DNA from: Halostreptopolyspora alba | GTDB taxonomy: Bacteria; Actinomycetota; Actinomycetes; Streptosporangiales; Streptosporangiaceae | Assembly (NCBI GenBank): GCA_003725585.1 | Contig: RJMB01000002.1 | Span: forward strand, 310,001 to 374,000 | Reading direction: 5' to 3' | DNA: 64,000 bases | Shown: one piece after another, positions 10,599-18,981 of the stretch | Numbering within the stretch: position 1 is the first letter of the stretch | Layout of the letters: every line of letters starts with the position of its first letter | Notes under the pieces: model-generated | Database searches by the model: none | What the model saw: only the letters and a program-made list of their open reading frames with translations | Told to the model about the DNA's origin: nothing | Position numbers and translations under genes: made by a program

Positions 10599-11507
10599 TC
10601 AGGGGTGCCCCTCGCCGAGGAACGAGGTCACCTCGCGCAGGAAGCGCTCGTGGGCGTCGAGCTGGGCCCAGTGGCCGCAGTCGGGCACGGTGACCAGCCG
10701 GGCGTCGGGCATGCGGGCCGCCGCTTCGCGTGATCCTCGCAGCGGCATCAACGAGTCGTTCTCACCGCGGAAGAGGAGCGTGGGGGCCTGGACCCCCCGG
10801 ATGTGGGGCATCAGGTGGTTGCGCATGCCCGTGCGGCCGATGGCGGCGCGGTGGTAGCGCAGGTAGCCAAGGGAGGACCGGGGACGACGCGCCTCGCGTC
10901 CGATCTCCTCCACCACCGGGGCCGGCAGGGTGGACACGTCGTTTGTCACCGCCTTCAACGCGATGTCGACGAACCGGTCACCGAGGGAGGCCACCGGTAC
11001 CAGGAGCTGCTCGGGCAACCGTGTCACCAGCCACGTTGCCGTGTGCGCGACACGGTTGCCGATACGTGGAACCAGCCCGCCGGGGGCGACCAGCACCAGG
11101 GCGCGCACGGACTCGGGATGGCGCAGTGCGAGGTTCAGGGCGGCCTCGCCCCCCATGGACACCCCGCACACGGTGGCCCGGCCCACCTCCATGCGTTCCG
11201 AGAGCCTGAGAAGGAAGTCCGCCTGCTCCTGGGGGCCTCCCGGCTCGATCCCCGTCGTGGCGCCGAATCCGGGAAGATCGGGGGCGATCACCCGGTGTGT
11301 CTCGCTCAACGGTTCGAACAGGCGGTACCAGGAAATGGCCGCGTTGTCGGTGCTGCCGCCGTGCGCCAGGATCACCGGAGGGGCCGAGGAGTCTCCCGCG
11401 TGAAGAACACGAACCCGGCCGCCGTCCAGGTCGACGTGCGCGACGGTGGCCCCCGGAGGGACGAGTCGTGTCACGGTGGTCTCCAGGCAGTGGGGTGTCC
11501 CGGACAC
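10599..11507 (-). CDS. Alpha/beta-fold hydrolase
   Basis: A 302-aa hydrolase. HGGSTDNAAIS follows the oxyanion strand, the nucleophile elbow is GVSMGG (Ser117), the acid is in RGENDSLMP and the catalytic His in CGHWAQ, giving a complete Ser-Asp-His triad. There is no signal peptide, so it is cytoplasmic. The cap region between residues 140 and 230 is of the type seen in C-C hydrolases and epoxide-hydrolase/haloperoxidase relatives. Substrate unknown. It is flanked by leftward genes of no clear common pathway. Confidence 0.87.
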   Translation of the reverse strand: MSGTPHCLETTVTRLVPPGATVAHVDLDGGRVRVLHAGDSSAPPVILAHGGSTDNAAISWYRLFEPLSETHRVIAPDLPGFGATTGIEPGGPQEQADFLLRLSERMEVGRATVCGVSMGGEAALNLALRHPESVRALVLVAPGGLVPRIGNRVAHTATWLVTRLPEQLLVPVASLGDRFVDIALKAVTNDVSTLPAPVVEEIGREARRPRSSLGYLRYHRAAIGRTGMRNHLMPHIRGVQAPTLLFRGENDSLMPLRGSREAAARMPDARLVTVPDCGHWAQLDAHERFLREVTSFLGEGHP

Positions 11508-11729
11508 TCTCAGCGTTCCACATCGCGAGATCAGCCGCCACCGGTGCGCCCCGAGCTCCGCCGGATCCGGCGAGCGCCCCCGTGTATCCGCAATAACTCG
11601 GTTGCTCCCCTGGGGGAGCTGGGAAGCTCACTTCCGGCGCCCGGCCGGGAGGGCGCGCGCCGTGACGTGGTGGGCACGCTGACCTCGGTGGTCCCGCAGT
11701 AGCCGTCGCTGTGGCGGTGCGGGGCCGGG

Positions 11730-12539
11730 TCAGCGCACGGGCGGCGCGGGCGGGCCGAAGGCGCGGGCGAAGGTGTCCTGCTGCCGCAACAGAGGGTCGT
11801 CGGGCGAGTCGGGGGAGGCCAGGACCTCGTCGCGGGCGCGTCGCAGCTGTTCGGTGTCCTCACGGAAGTGCGGCAGCACGCGCATCTCGCCCTCGTCGCG
11901 TCGGGGCCAGTGGCTCCACGCGGCCAGGTGCGCGTGGCTGCCCCAGTCGTGGCCGGCGCCCATCGCGTGGATGGCACGCGCCCAGTCCCGCAGGATGGGT
12001 GGGGCGGCGTGGTACACGGCCAGTCCCGCGCGCACGCCGAACGAGTATCGCAGGTCGTCACGGTAGAGCCGGGCTTCCTCGGCCCGCTCCCACTCCTGCC
12101 GCGTGCGGCGGTCCAGGCCGGGGGTGTGCCAGCGTACGGTGCCGTGGCCGGGGCCGGTGGGCATGTGGGCCTTGAGGGCACGGGCGGCGGGTGTCCCGAA
12201 CGGGGCCGCCGGCGCGGGAGCGAACACCATGGGGGGCGAGGGCGTGGCTTGGAACGGGGCGATCTCCAGGAAGTTCGGGCCGAGCAGCACCACGGTGTTG
12301 GGGTGGCGCTGGTAGGACAGCCCCCACAGCAGGCGTCCCAGGAACCGGGCGCCGCCCAGGTCACTGAAGATCCGATAGGTCCAGTCCCGGTGTTCGAAGG
12401 CGAACCGGACGTCGGTGCCGGGGCGCGGTGTGATGACGGTGTAGTCGCGTCCGGCCAGGCGCCGGTGGTGGCGGTGCAGCTTGAGCCGGTCGGTGTCGGC
12501 GCTCCTTCGGTTGTCGGGGCGGGGGGCGCGTCCGTTCAG
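11730..12539 (-). CDS. Hypothetical protein, apparently starting at CTG
   Basis: The first ATG/GTG/TTG of this frame is a GTG at 12293, but coding-like sequence continues upstream for 82 codons without a stop (RDYTVITPRPGTDVRF, RDWTYRIFSDLGGARFLGR, YQRHPNTVVLLGPNFLEI). It ends at a CTG at 12539 directly behind GAGGAGGAAC, a strong Shine-Dalgarno with ideal spacing. A CTG start giving 269 aa is therefore the best reading. The protein is soluble and rich in Pro, His and Arg, with no family I recognise. If the CTG is not used, the GTG at 12293 would give a 187-aa protein with a poor ribosome site. Confidence 0.6.
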   Translation of the reverse strand: MNGRAPRPDNRRSADTDRLKLHRHHRRLAGRDYTVITPRPGTDVRFAFEHRDWTYRIFSDLGGARFLGRLLWGLSYQRHPNTVVLLGPNFLEIAPFQATPSPPMVFAPAPAAPFGTPAARALKAHMPTGPGHGTVRWHTPGLDRRTRQEWERAEEARLYRDDLRYSFGVRAGLAVYHAAPPILRDWARAIHAMGAGHDWGSHAHLAAWSHWPRRDEGEMRVLPHFREDTEQLRRARDEVLASPDSPDDPLLRQQDTFARAFGPPAPPVR

Positions 12540-12621
12540 GGTTCCTCCTCGCTGGCGCGGTGGGGGGTGCGTGGTTCAGTGTGGCAGCCCACCTCCGGCG
12601 GGGACATCCGATTTTTCCGGC

Positions 12622-12649
12622 CCTGTGGCTCGCCGTGGCGAAACACAGG
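12622..12649 (-). terminator. Hairpin downstream of the GAP-family gene
   Basis: CCTGTG (12622-12627) pairs with CACAGG (12644-12649), and an inner CGCC/GGCG stem lies between them. On the minus strand a GGAAAAA run follows shortly after. It lies 70 nt past the stop of the leftward GAP gene, where a terminator is expected. Confidence 0.4.
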
Positions 12650-12718
12650 ACACGCCACGAGTCCCGGGGCTCTCGCGTGCGGTCGTTGGTCGCGCGCTTC
12701 TGCGAGGTCGGCGGGTTC

Positions 12719-13414
12719 CTAGAAGTCGAGCCCGTCGATGAAATCGGGGATCCCGGTGTGTCCGACGGCGTCGGACAGCAGCAGGAACCCGGCGATGCCG
12801 ATGATCCAGGCCAGGGTCTCGCGTGAGCCCGAGGTCACCTTCTCGCGCCACCGCTGAAGGCGTGGCCGCATCCGCTCGCCCAGGATCCGGTGGGCGAGGT
12901 ACATCAGCGCTGGGGGGAGCACCATGACGATGGTGTAGCCGGCCAGCAGTGGAACCCACCACGCGGCCGGCAACTCGGCGGTGGACATAATCCCGATCGC
13001 CGCGAGGTAGGGCAGGGCCGTGCCGATCTCGAACACCCCGGTGGTGACACCCAGCCCGATCATGGTCGGCACGCGGAACGAGCGTGGCTCCCGGCGGCGC
13101 GCCCCCGCCGTGGGTCGGGTGGGCATCACGAAGCTGTAACCCAACAGCGCGGCTCCCAGCAGCGCCTGACCCCACAGCACCACCGGATGGTCGCCGACGT
13201 TGCCGAGCCGGGAGATGACGGATCCCAGACCGAGCATCAGGCCCACGCCGGCACTGAAGTAGAAGAGCGCGACCGTCAGCAGGTAGGCGAACAGCGGCAG
13301 CGCTGTCCGTCTATTCCCGCTGAGCAGCACGAACAGCGTCACCCCGAGGACGGCGGGGCTGAGGGTGTCGAGCAGTGCGAGACCGCCGATCGGGATGAGG
13401 ATCTCCGGTGACAT
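12719..13414 (-). CDS. GAP-family (SfLAP-like) integral membrane protein
   Basis: The 231-aa protein has about six transmembrane helices and begins LIPIGGLALLDTLSPAVLGV, the conserved opening of the actinobacterial GAP family (sulfolipid/glycopeptidolipid-addressing proteins in mycobacteria). The middle loop is basic (TAGARRREPRSFRVP), followed by a second helix bundle with GVTTGVFEIGTALPYLAAI. Family members help export or place cell-envelope lipids; what it handles here is unknown. It is transcribed divergently from a TetR gene, with two matching operators in the 62-bp gap, so it is almost certainly that regulator's target. Confidence 0.8.
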   Translation of the reverse strand: MSPEILIPIGGLALLDTLSPAVLGVTLFVLLSGNRRTALPLFAYLLTVALFYFSAGVGLMLGLGSVISRLGNVGDHPVVLWGQALLGAALLGYSFVMPTRPTAGARRREPRSFRVPTMIGLGVTTGVFEIGTALPYLAAIGIMSTAELPAAWWVPLLAGYTIVMVLPPALMYLAHRILGERMRPRLQRWREKVTSGSRETLAWIIGIAGFLLLSDAVGHTGIPDFIDGLDF

Positions 13415-13428
13415 CGGCTCTCCTTTTA

Positions 13429-13466
13429 AACACGGATGTGTTAACTAAGATAACACGATCGTGTTA
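13429..13466. promoter_or_regulatory. Two copies of a TetR operator between the GAP and TetR genes
   Basis: AACAC-GGAT-GTGTT (13429-13442) and TAACACGATCGTGTTA (13451-13466, a perfect 16-bp palindrome) share the arms AACAC/GTGTT with a 4-bp centre, and their centres lie 23 bp apart. The second ends 10 bp before the TetR start codon. They are the natural binding sites of the TetR protein. Confidence 0.75.
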
Positions 13467-13476
13467 GAAAGAGAGT

Positions 13477-14106
13477 ATGCCGAAGATCGTCGACCATGGG
13501 CGGAGGCGCCGCGAACTGGCCGAGGCACTGTGGCGGGTCGTCGCCAGGGCGGGCCCCTCGGCCGTGTCCATCCGTACCGTCGCGACCGAGGCCGGTTGGT
13601 CCGCGGGGGCGTTGCGGCACTACTTCCAGACCCGCGACGAGCTCCTGGAGTTCGCGATCGAACTGACGGAGGAGCGGATCACGCGGCGCGTCCAGGAGCG
13701 CGCGCGGGTTGGCGGTGATGAGCCGGTGCCGGAACGCGCGGCGGCTTTCGTCGAGGAGCTGTTGCCGCTGGACGAGCGGCGCCGGGCGGAGTTCCGGATC
13801 TGGCAGGCAGCCGGCGAGGACTTTCGCCAGGCACATGACGAGGGCGACCGGCGCCGTTGGGCCACGCAGCGCGAGTTGTACCGCAGCGTGGCGCTGGCAC
13901 TGTACGACGACTGTTCCTCCGACACCGCGCGACGCGAGCAATGGGTCGCGACCTGGGCCGAGTATCTGCACGTGTTCTGCGACGGGCTGGCAACTCAGCT
14001 GATGTTCGCCCCCGCGCGGATGCCGCCGGGAGAGGCACGTGACCTGCTACGCCGTTTCCTCGCCGACGTGGGGCGCCGTGCTGGCGCCGCGGCGCCGGAG
14101 CGATAG
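13477..14106 (+). CDS. TetR-family transcriptional regulator
   Basis: A 209-aa repressor. The helix-turn-helix at residues 12-55 reads LWRVVARAGPSAVSIRTVATEAGWSAGALRHYF. The C-terminal domain resembles the BetI/AcrR ligand-binding type (RRAEFRIWQAAGEDFRQAHDEG). The ATG follows AAAGAGAG. It is divergent from the GAP-family membrane protein gene and has two matching palindromes in front of it, pointing to autoregulation and control of that gene. The ligand is not known. Confidence 0.9.
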   Translation: MPKIVDHGRRRRELAEALWRVVARAGPSAVSIRTVATEAGWSAGALRHYFQTRDELLEFAIELTEERITRRVQERARVGGDEPVPERAAAFVEELLPLDERRRAEFRIWQAAGEDFRQAHDEGDRRRWATQRELYRSVALALYDDCSSDTARREQWVATWAEYLHVFCDGLATQLMFAPARMPPGEARDLLRRFLADVGRRAGAAAPER

Positions 14107-14144
14107 GGGAGGTGTCGCCCCCGCGGAAGTCGACGAGGATCGTC

Positions 14145-14930
14145 TCAGGAGTTCTTGTCAGCGATGTTGAACTTTTGGTCGAAAGCGGCCGCTTGGGCGG
14201 CCATGCGGCGAACAACGAGCAGGCCGAGGCGTGCCATCACGGTCAGTAACGCGGCCAGGGCGAGCCAGAGGAGTGCCACCATCCAGACATCATCCGTCTC
14301 CTCAACGCTGTCGCCGAGCCATGCGCCGAGCATGATGGGGGAGACGCCCCCGGCAATGAACCACCACATGGCGAGGAACAGGGTGAGACCCATGCCCGTT
14401 GCCGGGCCCGCGCTGCGCAATCGCCAGACGCACACGCCGGCTATGAGGAGGCAGGCGGGGATGACCATGATCCCGGTGAGGAGGCGTCGTGCGAGCATGT
14501 CGGCCGGGGCCTGAGAGGTCTCCTGGGAGGCGCCCTCAGCCTCGATCTCGGTCAGCATGCCGCGCCAAACGGTGCCGGTGACCCGGTCACCCTCGTCCAG
14601 GTGTTCTAGAACGGGGCCGGGGTTGGTGTAGTAGGTCTTCCATTCGTCGCCTCCCGCGTCCGTCAGGATCGCGCGGTACGTATGGTCCCGGCCACGTTCG
14701 TCAATGGTTACCTCGGCCACGGTGAACTCGTAGGTCCCGAGGCAGTCGGCGGGCCCGGATGAAGCGGGCGGGCAACGTTTCGCCGCCTCGTAGTCCCGTA
14801 GTTCGTCGCGGCCGCCCGGCGCCTCCTTCGCGATGAGGAAGACGAAGAGCACGAGTAGGGCGAGTGAGATCAGCAGGATGAAGACGGTCACGGATTTGTG
14901 TCGGAAGGGCGAGCCGTGAGGGTGGGACAT
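14145..14930 (-). CDS. Membrane protein with an extracytoplasmic domain, unknown function
   Basis: A 261-aa protein with one N-terminal membrane helix (VTVFILLISLALLVLFVFLI). An outer domain of about 110 residues follows, with two Cys (KRCPPA, ADCLGTYEF) likely to form a disulfide. Three further helices lie in the C-terminal half, ending in a short cytoplasmic tail. The layout recalls DUF3592-like proteins, but I would not assign it. The start is ATG 14930; a GTG at 14954 in frame has no spaced ribosome site. It is convergent with the TetR gene. Confidence 0.65.
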   Translation of the reverse strand: MSHPHGSPFRHKSVTVFILLISLALLVLFVFLIAKEAPGGRDELRDYEAAKRCPPASSGPADCLGTYEFTVAEVTIDERGRDHTYRAILTDAGGDEWKTYYTNPGPVLEHLDEGDRVTGTVWRGMLTEIEAEGASQETSQAPADMLARRLLTGIMVIPACLLIAGVCVWRLRSAGPATGMGLTLFLAMWWFIAGGVSPIMLGAWLGDSVEETDDVWMVALLWLALAALLTVMARLGLLVVRRMAAQAAAFDQKFNIADKNS

Positions 14931-15266
14931 GCGGCCGATTTTCCCGTATGACACCTCTGTTCGCTAACGCCGTTAACTTCTCTCCCTCAGCCCGGAAGGC
15001 ACCCCCGTGCAGCGGCAGGGGTGCGCGCCCGCCCTGCGCTGGCGACATTTCCCGAATGGACGGCTTTCTGCGCTGGCCCCCGATGGCCGACCGGAGGCGC
15101 CCACCTGTGACCCGCACCCGATGTGGGCTCTAGCGGCGAGGACAGCGCGGTGGACTCCTCCGCGCACCTGGTTGGTCGGGCTGCCGCGCCCGGCGTTGAA
15201 CCCCGAATCCGGGGCCGTGCGCAGCGTGAACGCGACTGTGCGTGCCCCGGAATGCACCGAGAGGGA
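14931..15266. other. Intergenic region upstream of the des operon
   Basis: About 335 nt between the divergent membrane-protein gene and the iron boxes of desA. It holds a GC-rich stem (CACCCC around 15001 with GGGGTG around 15020) but no convincing gene. Its right end leads into the iron-regulated promoter. Confidence 0.35.
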
Positions 15267-15268
15267 GT

Positions 15269-15311
15269 TATAGGTTAGCCTAACTTTTGTTTGCTTAGGC
15301 TCGCCTTAGTT
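15269..15311 (+). promoter_or_regulatory. DmdR/IdeR iron boxes upstream of desA
   Basis: AGGTTAGCCTAACTT (15272-15286) matches the core of the actinobacterial iron box TTAGGTTAGSCTAACCTAA. A weaker second box, CTTAGGCTCGCCTTAG (15294-15309), follows at once and reaches to about 13 nt before the ATG. An iron-loaded DtxR-type repressor (DmdR1 in Streptomyces) would block desABCD when iron is plentiful. The match is seen; regulator binding is inferred from the well-known des operon arrangement. Confidence 0.88.
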
Positions 15312-15321
15312 AGGATGGTCC

Positions 15322-16878
15322 ATGGCTCTCCTGGGGCACCCCGACGGGGACTACCCTCCAGACCCCCACACCCCACCCGGCACGGCCTCTCCCGCCGCCC
15401 GTGCGCACCTGCTCAACGACCGCACCACGCGGACCTACCAACGGGTGGTCACCGAAGGTGTCGAACGGGTCGCCCACCGGTTCGCCAGCGTCACCCACCC
15501 CGCCACCGGTGCCTCCGTGGCCGAGGTGGCGGCCGAGTTCGCCGACGTTGACCTGGACCGACCGCTGCACGACTCGCGACGCGCCCTGGAGGAGCTGGAA
15601 CGCCTCTACCTGCGCGACGCCGTGTACTTCCACCACCCCCGTTACCTCGCCCACCTCAACTGCCCCATCGTCATCCCGGCCGTGCTCGGCGAGGCGGTAC
15701 TATCCGCGGTCAACTCCTCACTGGACACCTGGGACCAGAGCACCGGGGCAACGCTGATCGAGCGCCAGCTGGTCGAGTGGACCGCACGGCGCATCGGCCT
15801 AGGACCGAACCCCGACGGCGTCTTCACCAGCGGCGGCACCCAGTCCAACCTGCAGGCGCTGCTACTGGCCCGCGACGAGGCGTGCGCGGGCGTACGTCGG
15901 CACACCCCGAGCCTGCCGCGCACCAGCGAGATCCTGCCCCGGTTACGGGTGCTCACCTCCGAGTGCGCCCACTTCAGCGTCGCGAAGTCGGCGGCGCTGC
16001 TCGGGCTGGGCTACGACGCCGTCGTTCCGGTCCCCACCGACGCCGACAAGCGCATGCTCCCGGAGGGCCTGGCCGCCGAGCTGGAACGGTGCCACCGCGA
16101 CGGGCTCGTGCCCATGGCCGTGGTCGCCACCGCCGGAACGACCGACTTCGGCAGCATCGACCCCCTGGAGGAGGTGGCCGACCTGTGCCGGCGCTTCGGC
16201 GCCTGGCTGCACGTCGACGCCGCCTACGGCTGCGGCCTGCTCGTCTCGCGTCGACGCCATCTCCTCGACGGCGCCGAGCGGGCGGACTCGGTCACCGTCG
16301 ACTTCCACAAGTCGTTCTTCCAGCCGGTCAGCTCCAGCGCGGTGCTCGTGGGTGACCGGGCGACACTTCGACACGCCACCTACCACGCCGACTACCTCAA
16401 CCCGGAGGACACCGCGGACCGGGTTCCCAACCAGGTCGACAAGAGCATCCAGACCACGCGGCGCTTCGACGCCCTCAAACTCTGGCTGACCCTGCGCGTC
16501 ATGGGGGCCGGGGCCGTCGGGGAGCTCTTCGACGCGGTGGTGGACCGCGCGGACGAAGCGTGGACCATGATCGAGGACGACCCCCGATTCGAGATCGTCA
16601 CCCGCCCCCAGCTCAGCACCCTGGTGTTTCGCTACCTGCCGCGCGCCGATGCCACCCCCGAGCTGTGCGACCGCGTGAACCGCCGGGCGCGCCAGACCCT
16701 GTTCGAATCCGGACTGGCCGTGGTGGCGGCCACCACCGTCGCCGGCCGGCAGTACCTGAAGTTCACCCTGCTGAACCCCGAGACGTCGACGCACGACATC
16801 ACCGCGGTGCTCGAGCTGATCGCCGAGCACGCCGCGCTGGCCGAGAGCGAGGAACTCAGCCGTCCCCGTGTCAGCTAG
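15322..16878 (+). CDS. desA: DesA-like PLP-dependent lysine decarboxylase
   Basis: A 518-aa group II PLP decarboxylase. Visible marks are [11 protein letters not shown] early, [16 protein letters not shown] (phosphate site), [16 protein letters not shown] (Asp on the pyridine nitrogen) and the PLP lysine in [21 protein letters not shown]. In des operons it makes cadaverine from lysine, the first step to desferrioxamine siderophores. The first 45 residues, with a His/Pro-rich stretch, are the usual variable extension. It opens the operon directly behind the iron boxes and is followed after a 202-nt gap by desB. Confidence 0.92.
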   Translation: MALLGHPDGDYPPDPHTPPGTASPAARAHLLNDRTTRTYQRVVTEGVERVAHRFASVTHPATGASVAEVAAEFADVDLDRPLHDSRRALEELERLYLRDAVYFHHPRYLAHLNCPIVIPAVLGEAVLSAVNSSLDTWDQSTGATLIERQLVEWTARRIGLGPNPDGVFTSGGTQSNLQALLLARDEACAGVRRHTPSLPRTSEILPRLRVLTSECAHFSVAKSAALLGLGYDAVVPVPTDADKRMLPEGLAAELERCHRDGLVPMAVVATAGTTDFGSIDPLEEVADLCRRFGAWLHVDAAYGCGLLVSRRRHLLDGAERADSVTVDFHKSFFQPVSSSAVLVGDRATLRHATYHADYLNPEDTADRVPNQVDKSIQTTRRFDALKLWLTLRVMGAGAVGELFDAVVDRADEAWTMIEDDPRFEIVTRPQLSTLVFRYLPRADATPELCDRVNRRARQTLFESGLAVVAATTVAGRQYLKFTLLNPETSTHDITAVLELIAEHAALAESEELSRPRVS

Positions 16879-16952
16879 GTGGTGTTGTTTGGGCTCGCTG
16901 GCGCTCGCCGGTCGGGCGCCCCAAAGCCGGGAACCTTCGGGCGCCTCCGGTA

Positions 16953-16988
16953 GGCCACCCGAATCGGCTTCGCGTGTCGTGGGTGGCC
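16953..16988 (+). other. Hairpin in the desA-desB gap
   Basis: GGCCACCC (16953-16960) is repeated inverted as GGGTGGCC (16981-16988), an 8-bp stem with a 20-nt loop and no U-run. It lies in the only sizeable gap of the operon (16879-17080). It may be an RNA-processing or partial-termination site that lowers desBCD expression relative to desA, or simply spacer. Confidence 0.4.
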
Positions 16989-17080
16989 CACCTCCGGGCC
17001 CTCCAGAACCCAGGCGGCACCCGACCCGACCACTCAGCCCGAAAACAGAACCTATCCCTCTCACCCAACGGGAGACCGCA

Positions 17081-18406
17081 TTGACCGCCACCCACGACTT
17101 CATCGCAGTCGGGCTCGGCCCGTTCAACCTCGGGCTGGCGTGCCTGACCGATCCGATCGAGGAGCTCGACGGGCTGTTCCTGGAGGCCAAACCCGAGTTC
17201 GACTGGCACTCCGGGATGCTGCTGGAGGACAGCCTGCTGCAGACACCGTTCCTGGCCGACCTGGTCACCCTGGCCGACCCCACCTCTCCCCACTCGTTCC
17301 TGAACTACCTCAAACAGAGCGGGCGACTGTACTCCTTCTACATCCGCGAGTCCTTCTTCCCTCTGCGCACCGAGTTCAACGACTACTGCCGCTGGGCCGC
17401 CGGCACGCTGGACACGGTGCGCTTCGACCGTCGCGTCACAGCCATAACCCACGACCCCGAGCAGGGGTGCTACGAGGTGCACACCGTCTCGCCCGCGACC
17501 GGTACGAGCCACACCTACCGCGGTCGTCGGCTCGTGCTCGGCACCGGGACCACGCCGCACATCCCCGAGCCGTGCCGCGACCTGGGGGGAGAGGTCGTGC
17601 ACAGCTGTGACTACCTCGACCGCAAGGAGGCCCTCCAGGACACGGGAAGCATCACCGTGGTCGGCAGCGGCCAGAGCGCGGCCGAGATCTATCACGACCT
17701 GCTGTCCGACATCGACACCGGAGGCTACGACCTCACCTGGGTGACACGGTCGCCGCGGTTCTTCCCGCTGGAGTACACCAAGCTCACCCTGGAGATGACC
17801 TCACCGGAGTACGCCGACTATTTCCACGCGCTGCCGCGATCCACCCGCGACCAGCTGGTCCAAGCGCAGAAGGGCCTCTACAAGGGCATCGACTCCACCC
17901 TGGTCAACGCGATCTTCGATCTGCTCTACACCAAGAGCCGCACCCGCCGGGTCCCCACCCGGTTGCTGACCAACACCGAGGTAACCGAGGCGCGCCACGA
18001 TCCCGAGAAGGGCCACATCCTGGGACTGCGCCAGGTGGAACAGCAGCGCGACTTCACCCACACCACCCGGGCGCTGGTGCTGGCCACCGGGTACCGCTAC
18101 GAGGTCCCCGAGTTCCTGGCGCCGATCAGCAACCGCATCAACTGGGACGACGCCGGACGCTTCGCGGTCCGGCGCGACTACAGCACCGACGTGGCCGGCC
18201 AGGAGATCTACGTGCAGAACGCGGAGCTGCACACACACGGTTTCGTGGCGCCCGACCTCGGCATGGGCGCCTACCGCAACTCCTGCATCATCCGCGCGCT
18301 GCTGGGGCGGGAGTACTACCCCGTCGAGCGCTCCATCGCCTTCCAGGAGTTCTCCGCCCCCGAACACGCGGGCGCCTCGGACGCGAGGACGGAGGTGCTC
18401 CGATGA
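17081..18406 (+). CDS. desB: DesB-like N-hydroxylating monooxygenase (cadaverine N-hydroxylase)
   Basis: A 441-aa flavoprotein of the lysine/ornithine N-monooxygenase family. The N-terminal FAD motif is [14 protein letters not shown], the NADPH motif is [16 protein letters not shown], and the C-terminal substrate-side block is [16 protein letters not shown]. The start is TTG 17081, set by GGGAGA five nucleotides upstream; the open frame above it is non-homologous. In the pathway it hydroxylates cadaverine to N-hydroxycadaverine. It overlaps desC by four bases (ATGA). Confidence 0.92.
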   Translation: MTATHDFIAVGLGPFNLGLACLTDPIEELDGLFLEAKPEFDWHSGMLLEDSLLQTPFLADLVTLADPTSPHSFLNYLKQSGRLYSFYIRESFFPLRTEFNDYCRWAAGTLDTVRFDRRVTAITHDPEQGCYEVHTVSPATGTSHTYRGRRLVLGTGTTPHIPEPCRDLGGEVVHSCDYLDRKEALQDTGSITVVGSGQSAAEIYHDLLSDIDTGGYDLTWVTRSPRFFPLEYTKLTLEMTSPEYADYFHALPRSTRDQLVQAQKGLYKGIDSTLVNAIFDLLYTKSRTRRVPTRLLTNTEVTEARHDPEKGHILGLRQVEQQRDFTHTTRALVLATGYRYEVPEFLAPISNRINWDDAGRFAVRRDYSTDVAGQEIYVQNAELHTHGFVAPDLGMGAYRNSCIIRALLGREYYPVERSIAFQEFSAPEHAGASDARTEVLR

Positions 18407-18981
18407 GCGAGCCCGTCTTCACCCGCACCGACCCGCGCCTGGGAACGTTCACCCTTCGCCCGGTCGACCCCGACTCCGACGCCGAGCTCCTGCACGGCTG
18501 GCTCACCCACCCCAAGTCGGTGTTCTGGCTGATGGGCGAGGCCACCCTCGCCGAGGTACGGCGGGAGTTTCGCGACATCGACGCCGACCCCTACCGCGCG
18601 GCCTACCTGGGGCTGCACGAGGGGCGGCCAGCCTTCCTCATGGAACGCTACGATCCCGCGCACCGCGAGCTCAACGGTGCCTACGAGCACCAGCCCGGCG
18701 ATGTCGGCATGCACTTCCTCGTCGCACCCGCCGACACCCCGATACGGGGTTTCACCCTGGCGGTGCTGGTCACCGTCATGGAATCGCTGTTCGCATCCGA
18801 GTCCACCCAACGCGTTGTCGTGGAACCCGACGTAGGCAACCGCGCGGTGCACGCGCTCAACTCCGCCGTCGGGTTCGAGGTGGCGCGCACCATCGCGTTG
18901 CCGGGCAAGGACGCCTACCTCAGCACCTGCACCCGCGAGCAGTACCGTGCCGCGCGAGGCCACCAAGGAGCCACCCAGTGA
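18403..18981 (+). CDS. desC: DesC-like acyltransferase (siderophore GNAT family)
   Basis: A 192-aa IucB/RhbD-type acyltransferase. Landmarks are [30 protein letters not shown] at the N-terminus, the central [19 protein letters not shown] and the CoA-side [22 protein letters not shown]. It is expected to acylate N-hydroxycadaverine with succinyl-CoA or acetyl-CoA, which sets whether desferrioxamine E or B types are made. It overlaps both neighbours by four bases, so the three genes are translationally coupled. Confidence 0.9.
   Translation: MSEPVFTRTDPRLGTFTLRPVDPDSDAELLHGWLTHPKSVFWLMGEATLAEVRREFRDIDADPYRAAYLGLHEGRPAFLMERYDPAHRELNGAYEHQPGDVGMHFLVAPADTPIRGFTLAVLVTVMESLFASESTQRVVVEPDVGNRAVHALNSAVGFEVARTIALPGKDAYLSTCTREQYRAARGHQGATQ

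Noticed and set aside
11559-11619. Palindromes CGCCGGATCCGGCG and GCTCCCCTGGGGGAGC between two leftward genes
   Set aside because: Loops of zero to two bases make poor RNA hairpins, and there is no regulator or promoter context; GC-rich chance palindromes are common here.
16868-17080. In-frame N-terminal extension of DesB
   Set aside because: It has no similarity to the FAD-binding start of the family, whereas TTG 17081 has a well-spaced ribosome site and begins one turn before the FAD motif.
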